A stretch of DNA of 12,838 nt from SYOC01 sp035575235 (GTDB lineage Bacteria > Desulfobacterota > Binatia > Bin18): positions 1-12,838 of the forward strand of contig DATLYA010000302.1 of NCBI GenBank assembly GCA_035575235.1, in the 5' to 3' direction. Made by a program: the position numbers and the translations under genes. Under the pieces are notes generated by a model. That model saw nothing but the letters and a program-made list of their open reading frames with translations, made no database searches and was not told the origin of the DNA. Within the stretch, counting starts at the first letter, position 1, and each line of letters opens with the position of its first letter. Shown here piece by piece: positions 7,472 through 12,838 of this stretch.

Positions 7472-9529
7472 ATGAACGAATCCCCTAGTCCTGCGGATAG
7501 CGGTCCTTCTTCGCTTGATGATCAGCCTCCGCTCTTGCTGAGAGAGGAAGCTCAACCTTTAAGCCGCTGGGAGCGGTTACGCACGTTTTTTGTCGGCAAA
7601 GCGAAAGACCCGCTTGCGCCTGATGTGTTTCATCATGTCTCGTTGGCGGCGTTTTTGGCCTGGGTGGGCCTCGGCTCAGACGGCTTATCTTCTTCATGTT
7701 ATGGCCCGGAGGAGGCGTTTCTGGCGCTTGGCTCACATACGTTTCTTGCCATTCTCCTTGCTGGGCTCATGATTGTGACTGTCTTTGTCATTTCGGCCAG
7801 CTATTCCCAGATTATTGAACTGTTTCCGACCGGCGGCGGCGGCTATTTAGTCGCTACTAAGCTCCTCGGCCGTTATCCGGGCTTAGTGTGCGGCTGCGCC
7901 TTGTTGGTCGATTATGTGTTAACTATCGCGATCTCCATCGCTAGCGGTGTGGATGCGATCTTCAATATTCTTCCGCTTGAGTACCATCATTTCAAACTCA
8001 TGACGGCGGCGCTGGCGATTGGCGTACTTATTGTGTTGAATCTCCGCGGCGTGCGTGAATCTGTCATTGTGCTCCTGCCGATTTTTCTAACCTTTCTAGT
8101 CACGCATACCATTGTGATCCTTTACGGAATTTCTACCCATATTGATGTAGCTCCGACTATACTGTCGGCTTCCTTTCAAGAATCTCAGTCGAGTCTAAAA
8201 GATCTGGGCTATCTGGGCATGGGCGCCATTCTCTTACGCGCCTATAGCCTTGGCGGCGGAACCTACACCGGCATCGAAGCGGTGAGCAACGGATTACAAA
8301 TCCTGCGCGAGCCGCGTGTGGAGACGGGCAAACGCACAATGACCTATATGGCCGTCTCGCTTGCTTTTATGGCGAGCGGCCTCTTGTTATCGTACCTGCT
8401 CTTGCAAGTCGAGCACGAAGAGGGAAGAACGCTGAACGGTGTATTGACGTGGGCGCTGGTGAAAACCTGGCAGGTGGGGGATATCCCTCTGGGCTCGGCC
8501 TTTTTCTTGACGACCATGCTGTCAGCCGGCGCGATTTTAGTGGTCGCGGCGCAGACCGGTTTTCTGGGCGGTCCGCAAGTGCTGGCCAATATGGCGCTCG
8601 ATTCGTGGGTGCCGCGCCGCTTTTATCAATTAAGCGAACGGTTGGTGGCTCAAGATGGGGTGCTGTTGATGGGCGGCGCAGCGTTGGCGCTGCTTTTCTA
8701 CACTCATGGCGATGTGCATCTCCTCGTTGTACTTTACAGTATCAATGTGTTTCTCACCTTTACGCTCTCACAGCTTGGCATGTGTCGTCATTGGTGGGAA
8801 GTGCGTCAGCGCGAGTCGACCTGGGGACGGCGACTCACCATCAATGGCGCCGGACTTATTTTGACCACCTTTATTCTCGTAGCCACGGTGGTGCTCAAGT
8901 TCCGCGCCGGCGGCTGGGTGACGATCGCCATCACCTCGGGGGTCATTGGGCTGTGCTTGTACATTAATCGGCATTATCGCGTGGCGGGAAGGAGTTTGCG
9001 GCGGCTCGATGACATTCTCCTGGATTTGCCTTTGCCGGATGAGCACCCGCCCGTTCCTCCGCGTGATACGAGCGCCCCGACGGCGGTATTTTTTGTCAAT
9101 GGATACAATGGCCTGGGCATCCACGCGGTGCTCGGCGTCCCGCGTCTTTTTGGGACGCATTTCAAAAACTTCGTATTCGTCGGCGTCGGCGTCATCGATT
9201 CGAGCCGGTTCAAAGGGCGTGAGGAGATTGAACATTTGCAGCGTGAGACTGAAGCGAGCCTGGAGAAATATGTCCAATTCGTCAAGCGGCAGGGCTACTA
9301 TGCGGAATATTGGTGCGCGCTCGGCACGGACGCCATTGATGAACTCGAACGATTGGCGCATGAAGTGGCCCGGCGGTTCCCGCGCGCGGTCTTCTTTGCC
9401 GGGAAACTTGTGTTTCAGCAAGAACACTTCTGGCATAAGGTGCTGCATAACCAGGCGGCCTTTACGCTTCAGCGCCGCTTGCAATTTTCCGGGCTGCAAA
9501 TGGTCGTGCTGCCGGTCCGCGCGATCTAA
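7472..9529 (+). CDS. KimA-like APC-superfamily permease with soluble C-terminal domain
   Basis: This 685-residue inner-membrane transporter has a hydrophilic N-terminus (1-55), about eleven or twelve hydrophobic segments (roughly 56-500) and a soluble tail of about 180 residues. The start of the membrane domain (GLGSDGLSSSCYGPEEAF, 66-83), FPTGGGGYLV (118-127) and LLVDYVLTIAISIASGVDAI (144-163) resemble the potassium/proton symporter KimA (YdaO) and related APC permeases. That makes potassium or amino-acid uptake the likely role. The tail (about 536-685, starting APTAVFFVNGYNGLGIH) has alternating strands and helices like a USP-like or nucleotide-responsive domain, but I do not recognise it firmly. 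No Shine-Dalgarno is visible at the ATG; the frame and hydropathy support this start. It lies 29 bp after the cyclotransferase gene. The cargo is inferred from similarity only. Confidence 0.85.
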   Translation: MNESPSPADSGPSSLDDQPPLLLREEAQPLSRWERLRTFFVGKAKDPLAPDVFHHVSLAAFLAWVGLGSDGLSSSCYGPEEAFLALGSHTFLAILLAGLMIVTVFVISASYSQIIELFPTGGGGYLVATKLLGRYPGLVCGCALLVDYVLTIAISIASGVDAIFNILPLEYHHFKLMTAALAIGVLIVLNLRGVRESVIVLLPIFLTFLVTHTIVILYGISTHIDVAPTILSASFQESQSSLKDLGYLGMGAILLRAYSLGGGTYTGIEAVSNGLQILREPRVETGKRTMTYMAVSLAFMASGLLLSYLLLQVEHEEGRTLNGVLTWALVKTWQVGDIPLGSAFFLTTMLSAGAILVVAAQTGFLGGPQVLANMALDSWVPRRFYQLSERLVAQDGVLLMGGAALALLFYTHGDVHLLVVLYSINVFLTFTLSQLGMCRHWWEVRQRESTWGRRLTINGAGLILTTFILVATVVLKFRAGGWVTIAITSGVIGLCLYINRHYRVAGRSLRRLDDILLDLPLPDEHPPVPPRDTSAPTAVFFVNGYNGLGIHAVLGVPRLFGTHFKNFVFVGVGVIDSSRFKGREEIEHLQRETEASLEKYVQFVKRQGYYAEYWCALGTDAIDELERLAHEVARRFPRAVFFAGKLVFQQEHFWHKVLHNQAAFTLQRRLQFSGLQMVVLPVRAI

Positions 9530-9560
9530 ACCAAACGCCACGAGATTGGCGCACCAGGGT

Positions 9561-9621
9561 TGTCACCCTGACCGACGTGAAGGGGCTCACAGCGAGAGGC
9601 TTCGCGGCGCTCAGCATGACA
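9561..9621. repeat. 61-bp element with imperfect terminal inverted repeats
   Basis: TGTCACCCTGA at 9561-9571 and TCAGCATGACA at 9611-9621 are inverted copies of each other (9 of 11 positions). They bound a sequence whose minus strand reads TGTCATGCTGAGCGCCGCGA at its start. This form resembles the small dispersed intergenic repeats with TGTCA...TGACA ends found in many environmental bacteria. It lies between the permease stop and the response regulator start and encodes nothing. The rest of this 164-bp spacer shows no clear promoter or terminator. Confidence 0.6.
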
Positions 9622-9693
9622 GTCCTGCAAAAACGGCGTAAAGTGTACGAATGTGGTGCACTCCGGTTTAGTGAAAGGCGTGCGGTTACGCTT

Positions 9694-10371
9694 ATGCGCA
9701 TTCTCCTGATCGAGGATGAAAGAAAAGTTGCACGCTTCCTCCAGCGCGGCCTGGAAGCGGAACATCATAGCGTTGACATAGCGTATGATGGCGAAGAGGG
9801 GCTCGCGCGACTGTGCAACGGCCCGTATGATCTTGTCATTCTCGATGTCATGTTGCCGCAGCGCGACGGGCTCGCGGTGCTCCATGCGGCGCGTCAGCGC
9901 GGCGTGCAGACGCCTATCCTCTTGCTTACGGCGCGGGATACGTTAGCGGATAAAGTGGCCGGTCTCGATCAAGGAGCGGATGATTATCTCACGAAACCTT
10001 TTGCTTTTGAGGAATTGCTGGCTCGTCTCCGAGCTTTGCTGCGACGCAGCGCGACTGCGCAGCCAACGATATTGGCGCTCGCGGACCTCCGACTTGATCC
10101 CGCCGCACGGCAAGTGACCCGTGCAGGCAAGAGGATCGACCTGACGGCGAAAGAATTTGCCTTATTAGAATTTTTCCTCCGCAACCCTGGCCGGGTGCTG
10201 AGCCGTGCGCTCATTGCCCAGCATGTATGGGGTGTTGATTTCGATACCTTTACGAACGTCATTGATGTCTATGTGAAATATTTACGCAAGAAGATTGATG
10301 CGGAGTTCGAGCCGAAGTTGATCCACACCGTGCGCGGCGCCGGCTATGTATTGAAAGAAACCGAACCTTGA
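9694..10371 (+). CDS. OmpR-family response regulator
   Basis: This 225-residue cytoplasmic transcription factor is activated by phosphorylation. The receiver domain (1-120) has the acidic pair E7/D8, phospho-acceptor D51 (LVILDVMLP), T79 and K101 (TKPF). The winged-helix DNA-binding domain (about 125-225) shows LTAKEFALLEFFLRNPGRVLSR (split: LTAKEFALLE, FFLRNPGRVLSR), HVWG and the wing VRGAGYVL. The start is set at ATG 9694 because MRILLIEDE is the standard beginning; the in-frame upstream ATG at 9577 would add 39 unrelated residues running through the repeat. It resembles CusR/CopR-type regulators. No kinase gene follows. Instead a rhodanese gene with its own strong ribosome-binding site starts 21 bp after the stop, probably in the same transcript. 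Its sensor may be the kinase at 1-1161 or a gene elsewhere. Confidence 0.95.
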   Translation: MRILLIEDERKVARFLQRGLEAEHHSVDIAYDGEEGLARLCNGPYDLVILDVMLPQRDGLAVLHAARQRGVQTPILLLTARDTLADKVAGLDQGADDYLTKPFAFEELLARLRALLRRSATAQPTILALADLRLDPAARQVTRAGKRIDLTAKEFALLEFFLRNPGRVLSRALIAQHVWGVDFDTFTNVIDVYVKYLRKKIDAEFEPKLIHTVRGAGYVLKETEP

Positions 10372-10392
10372 GTGATGGAAAGGAGACTGCTC

Positions 10393-10803
10393 ATGTTCAC
10401 CCCGAAAAAGACTGTCGATCAGATGGTGAAAGAGGCGAAAACGCGCGTCCAAAACCTCTCGCTGGAGCAATTCCAGGCGGAGTTGCGATCCGGAGAACCT
10501 GTACAGGTGCTTGATATTCGCGACATGCGTGAAAGGCAGAAATTGGGGTGGATTCCCGGCGCCGTATCCGTGCCGCGCGGCATGTTGGAATTTTGGCTCG
10601 ATCCCACCTCGAAGTATTACACGGGGAAAGTCGATCCGGAGAAGCGCATCATCCTCTATTGAGCAGGCGGGGGCCGGTCTGCCCTTGCGGCGGACGTGCT
10701 TCAAGAGATGGGCTTTCCGAATGTCGCACATCTCGAATGCGGCTTCAACGGCTGGGCCGCGGCTGGCCTGCCGGTGGAGAAGGGACAAAAACGAGAGGCG
10801 TGA
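10393..10803 (+). CDS. Selenocysteine-containing rhodanese-like protein (in-frame UGA at active site)
   Basis: This is a single-domain rhodanese of 136 residues if TGA 10660-10662 is read as selenocysteine (Sec90). The N-terminal half has VLDIRDMRER (39-48) and GWIPGAVSVPRGMLEFW (52-68). The active-site loop reads ILY-U-AGGGRSALAA, so U90-AGGG-R95 fills the CxxGxR loop that carries the sulfur-accepting cysteine in rhodaneses. After it come LQEMGF and VAHLECGFNGW (111-121), standard family sequence, ending at TGA 10801-10803. Normal members are about 130-145 residues, so only readthrough gives a complete domain; stopping at the first TGA leaves 89 residues without the catalytic loop. ATG 10393 is chosen for its AAGGAG (10380-10385) spaced 7 nt; GTG 10372 and ATG 10375 lie upstream of or at that site. 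Sec would replace the persulfide-forming Cys, suggesting selenium, persulfide or peroxide chemistry. A recent nonsense mutation or base error is the alternative. Confidence 0.85.
10663..10695 (+). promoter_or_regulatory. Candidate bacterial SECIS element directly after the in-frame UGA
   Basis: Two mutually exclusive strong hairpins start within a few bases of the UGA. Hairpin A is GCGGGGGC (10667-10674) / GCCCTTGC (10681-10688), 8 bp with two G-U pairs. Its 6-nt loop CGGTCT matches five of six bases of the AGGUCU loop of the E. coli fdhF SECIS as I recall it, but the loop begins only 13 nt after the UGA. Hairpin B is GTCTGCC (10677-10683) / GGCGGAC (10689-10695), 7 bp with one G-U pair and loop CTTGC beginning 22 nt after the UGA. 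That spacing suits SelB, although the loop has no early G. The region is also GC-rich coding sequence, so some pairing is expected by chance. Confidence 0.5.
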
Positions 10804-10808
10804 GCGCC

Positions 10809-10854
10809 GCAGAAGCGATCCTAGTAGATAGGGGCATGGCGCGCCGGCTTCTGC
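10809..10854. other. Inverted repeat between convergent genes
   Basis: GCAGAAGC (10809-10816) and GCTTCTGC (10847-10854) are a perfect 8-bp inverted repeat around a 30-nt loop. They lie in the 55-bp gap between the rhodanese stop and the pntB stop. There is no T-run on either strand, so a bidirectional terminator is only a possibility. Confidence 0.25.
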
Positions 10855-10858
10855 TGAT

Positions 10859-12229
10859 TTATGCGTGTTGCACCGCCTGCGCTAACGTGGTTAACGAGGC
10901 TTTAGCGTCGCCGTACAGCATGCCGGTGTTCGGTTTGAAGAACAAGGGATTCTCTAAGCCGGAGAAGCCTTTTCCTTTGCCGCGCTTCAGCACCACCACG
11001 GAATGGGCTTTGTCCACTTCGAGAATGGGCATGCCTGCGATCGGGCTGTGCGGATTATCGCGCGCGTCCGGATTGACGACATCATTAGCCCCGATCACGA
11101 TCGCCACGTCGGTCGTCGGAAATTCTGGATTAATCTGTTCCAGTTCATACAACGACGAATACGGCACATTCGCTTCAGCAAGCAAAACATTCATGTGTCC
11201 CGGCATGCGGCCGGCAACCGGGTGAATGGCGTATTTGACAGTGACTCCACGTGCTTCCAGTAGCTCCGCGAGTTCCCGCACGGCGTGCTGGGCTTGCGCC
11301 GTCGCCATACCATAACCGGGGACAAAGACGACCTGCCGGGCATACGCCATCTGGAGCGCGACATCCTCAGGAGAGACCTCGCGCATCACACCGTCGGTTG
11401 GGGCGGCGACCGCGGACGTTGCAGAGCCAAAGGCTCCGAACAAGACATTGTTCACCGAGCGGTTCATTGCTTTACACATCAAAATTGACAAAATAAACCC
11501 AGAAAATCCGTCAAGCGTGCCGGCAATAATGAGCACGTTGTTGGAAAGAGCGAATCCGGTCGCCGCTGAAGCCAGGCCCGCGTACGAGTTCATGAGCGAC
11601 ATCACCACCGGCATATCCGCTGCGCCAATCGGCAGCACCAACAAGATGCCGAATAAAAAGGCGAGACCCACCATCAGATAGAACAGCGCGCTTGCCGTGG
11701 GCACGAAGACTAAATAGACGAAGATACATGCAGTCAGGGCGAACAAGGATATGTTGAAAATGTTCTGTCCTTTGTACGTGACCGGCGCTCCACGCACGAG
11801 CTCACGCAGTTTGGCAAACGCCATGAGACTGCCGGTGACAGTCAGACTGCCTAACATCACCTCGAACCCGATCGCCGTCATCTTGAACGTACCGAGTTCC
11901 GCGCCATGGCGATAGTATTCTGAGATGCCTACCAGTGACGCCGCGAGCGCGCCAAAGGCGTGAGACAGCGCGGTTCGTTCCGGCATGGCGGTCATCGGCA
12001 TCCAGATCGACATGGCCGCGCCAATGATTGAACCAATAATGAGACCGGCAATGATCCAGTCGTAGCGGACAATCTCATGACGGACGAGCGTGCCAATAAT
12101 GGCCAGCAACATGCCGAACGCGGCCAGATTCATCCCACGCCGCGCCGTGTCGGGATGGCTTAACGCCTTTAACCCGAAAATGAAGAGAATTGAGGCGACC
12201 AGGTAAGTGAACTCACTAAAGTACCCCAT
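10859..12229 (-). CDS. pntB: NAD(P) transhydrogenase beta subunit
   Basis: This 456-residue beta subunit of proton-translocating transhydrogenase uses the proton gradient to drive reduction of NADP+ by NADH. The membrane domain II spans roughly residues 1-255 with about nine hydrophobic segments; the conserved histidine of the proton path is H90 (ERTALSHAFG). Domain III, the NADP(H)-binding part, covers about 285-456 and includes GYGMATAQAQ (305-314), IHPVAGRMPGHMNVLLAEA (335-353), IGANDVVNP (379-387) and NPLFF...MLYGDAKAS (427-445). The length is close to E. coli PntB (462). It is the last gene of the pnt operon, 30 bp after pntAB, with an AGGAG ribosome-binding site about 9 nt before the ATG and a second GGAGG further upstream. 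It converges on the rhodanese gene. All key motifs are intact. Confidence 0.97.
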   Translation of the reverse strand: MGYFSEFTYLVASILFIFGLKALSHPDTARRGMNLAAFGMLLAIIGTLVRHEIVRYDWIIAGLIIGSIIGAAMSIWMPMTAMPERTALSHAFGALAASLVGISEYYRHGAELGTFKMTAIGFEVMLGSLTVTGSLMAFAKLRELVRGAPVTYKGQNIFNISLFALTACIFVYLVFVPTASALFYLMVGLAFLFGILLVLPIGAADMPVVMSLMNSYAGLASAATGFALSNNVLIIAGTLDGFSGFILSILMCKAMNRSVNNVLFGAFGSATSAVAAPTDGVMREVSPEDVALQMAYARQVVFVPGYGMATAQAQHAVRELAELLEARGVTVKYAIHPVAGRMPGHMNVLLAEANVPYSSLYELEQINPEFPTTDVAIVIGANDVVNPDARDNPHSPIAGMPILEVDKAHSVVVLKRGKGKGFSGLENPLFFKPNTGMLYGDAKASLTTLAQAVQHA

Positions 12230-12259
12230 GGCTGTTGCTCCTGATCCTCCTTACATGTG

Positions 12260-12559
12260 CTAGGGGTGGAGTTGTTCTTTTTTGCGGAACATCTTCAACA
12301 TGCGATCAGTAATCATAAATCCGCCAACCACGTTCGTTGTCGCTGCTATGACGGCGACGAACCCTAAGAGGGTGCTGGTGGCGTTGTAATTCCCGCCGGC
12401 AGTCACCAATGAGCCGACGAGTGAGATGGCGGAGATTGCGTTTGTTGCCGACATCAGCGGCGTATGCAGCAATGGCGGCACGCGGGAGATCACTTGATAG
12501 CCGAGAAACGCCGCCAGCGCAAATACATACAGGGCAGAAATGAACGCCTCTGGACTCAC
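12260..12559 (-). CDS. pntAB: NAD(P) transhydrogenase alpha subunit, membrane part
   Basis: This 99-residue integral membrane protein is the part of domain II that is fused to the alpha subunit in E. coli but encoded separately in many other bacteria (PntA2/PntAB). It has three or four hydrophobic segments: ALYVFALAAFLGYQVI (about 9-24), the family motif PPLLHTPLMSATNAISAI (28-45), a glycine/alanine-rich helix, and LLGFVAVIAATTNVVGGF (64-81). It ends in a short basic tail. The start is GTG (12559-12557), supported by a GGAGG Shine-Dalgarno that overlaps the end of the upstream gene region, 14 bp after its stop. It forms the proton channel together with PntB. Confidence 0.95.
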   Translation of the reverse strand: MSPEAFISALYVFALAAFLGYQVISRVPPLLHTPLMSATNAISAISLVGSLVTAGGNYNATSTLLGFVAVIAATTNVVGGFMITDRMLKMFRKKEQLHP

Positions 12560-12573
12560 AATTCGATTCCTCC

Positions 12574-12838
12574 TTACACAGAGTGCTTTCCTTCAAGAGC
12601 GGTTGCAACGCGAGGATTGAGCGCCTTACCCGCGTGGGCCACACACGCCGGCCCTAAAATATCGTCTTCTAGATTGATCCGCAGTTGGCCGTTGTCAATC
12701 AGCAGCGCCAAAAAAGCAGTTGCATTGCGTGAATACAACTGGCTGGCGTGCACCGGCACGGTCGTCGCAAGATTGAGCGGCGCCAGCACGGTGACGCCAT
12801 TCCACTCTATCACCTCGTCAGGTTTGGTGATGGCGCAA
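12574..12838 (-). CDS. pntAA: NAD(P) transhydrogenase alpha subunit, NAD-binding part (5' end beyond window)
   Basis: Only the last 87 or so residues are in the window; the frame is open to the right edge, starting ...CAITKPDEVIEWNGVTV. This matches the C-terminal end of the soluble NAD(H)-binding domain I of transhydrogenase (E. coli has a similar NGV...SQLY...LL segment). Visible landmarks are PDEVIEWNGVTVLAPLNL, VPVHASQLYSRNATAFLALL (within the length limit here) and a tail ending EGKHSV. The internal GTG at 12813 is not a real start, because the conserved sequence continues upstream of it. The following pntAB begins 14 bp after its TAA. The split pntAA-pntAB-pntB arrangement is common outside the enterobacteria. 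Confidence 0.93.
   Translation of the reverse strand, partial: CAITKPDEVIEWNGVTVLAPLNLATTVPVHASQLYSRNATAFLALLIDNGQLRINLEDDILGPACVAHAGKALNPRVATALEGKHSV

Noticed and set aside
8768..9541. Minus-strand open frame of 257 codons
   Set aside because: It is antisense to the permease C-terminal region and has no recognisable domain; the permease frame has clear hydropathy and family motifs.
10660..10662. The TGA as a plain pseudogene stop or a frameshift
   Set aside because: No frame change is needed; the same frame continues with conserved sequence and the TGA falls exactly on the catalytic Cys codon. Not excluded completely without relatives or resequencing.
10660..10662. TGA read as tryptophan (altered genetic code)
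   Set aside because: Other genes in the window end cleanly at TGA with normal family lengths (for example the regulator at 10369-10371), and Trp at this site would abolish the active-site loop.
10511..11225. Long plus-strand open frames running from the rhodanese into the pntB region
   Set aside because: They lie in other frames of the rhodanese and antisense to pntB, whose protein sequences are clearly family-like. The encoded peptides have no recognisable pattern.
1..12838. CRISPR array, tRNA or rRNA genes, transposase or phage genes
   Set aside because: No regularly spaced repeats, no cloverleaf-like or rRNA-like sequence, and no transposase or integrase motifs were seen on either strand.

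Overview
The window is about 12.8 kb of Gram-negative-type bacterial DNA with moderate-to-high GC. A bacterium is indicated by a split (three-gene) proton-translocating transhydrogenase operon, OmpR/HisKA two-component genes, Shine-Dalgarno sites and classic rho-independent terminators. Two exported DUF1329 proteins fit an outer-membrane-bearing organism. Short repeat-like sequences in the spacers resemble the dispersed intergenic repeats of large environmental proteobacterial-type genomes, but I cannot name the taxon from the sequence. There are no insertion sequences, rRNA or tRNA genes, CRISPR arrays or phage genes, so this looks like ordinary chromosome.

Layout. On the minus strand from the left edge are a HisKA sensor histidine kinase (1-1161, cut by the window edge), a cytoplasmic gamma-glutamyltransferase-family enzyme (1327-3081) and a small DUF1232 membrane protein (about 3175-3534). 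A structured GC-rich spacer follows. Then come two tandem paralogues of a secreted DUF1329 protein on the plus strand (3814-5187 and 5489-6859), each with its own ribosome-binding site and terminator. Next on the plus strand are a small gamma-glutamylcyclotransferase-like protein (7047-7442) and, 29 bp on, a large KimA-like APC-superfamily permease with a soluble C-terminal domain (7472-9529). A short inverted-repeat element lies at 9561-9621. After it come an OmpR-family response regulator (9694-10371) and a rhodanese-like gene (10393-10803). Converging on these from the right edge is the minus-strand pntAA-pntAB-pntB operon (12838 to 10859).

The main finding is the rhodanese gene. Its reading frame carries an in-frame TGA (10660-10662) exactly where the catalytic cysteine of the CxxGxR active-site loop belongs. 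The frame then continues for 46 more codons of clearly rhodanese-like sequence to a second TGA. This is the signature of a selenocysteine-containing rhodanese. Stable hairpins lie directly downstream of the UGA, and one has an apical loop resembling that of the E. coli fdhF SECIS. An automatic gene caller would end the protein at residue 89 and lose the active site.

Functionally, the window mixes redox and thiol functions (transhydrogenase NADPH supply, a selenium/sulfur rhodanese, two gamma-glutamyl-peptide enzymes) with envelope and transport functions (DUF1329 pair, KimA-like permease) and signalling. The response regulator and rhodanese are probably co-transcribed. The kinase and the regulator are 8.5 kb apart and each lacks an adjacent partner inside the window.
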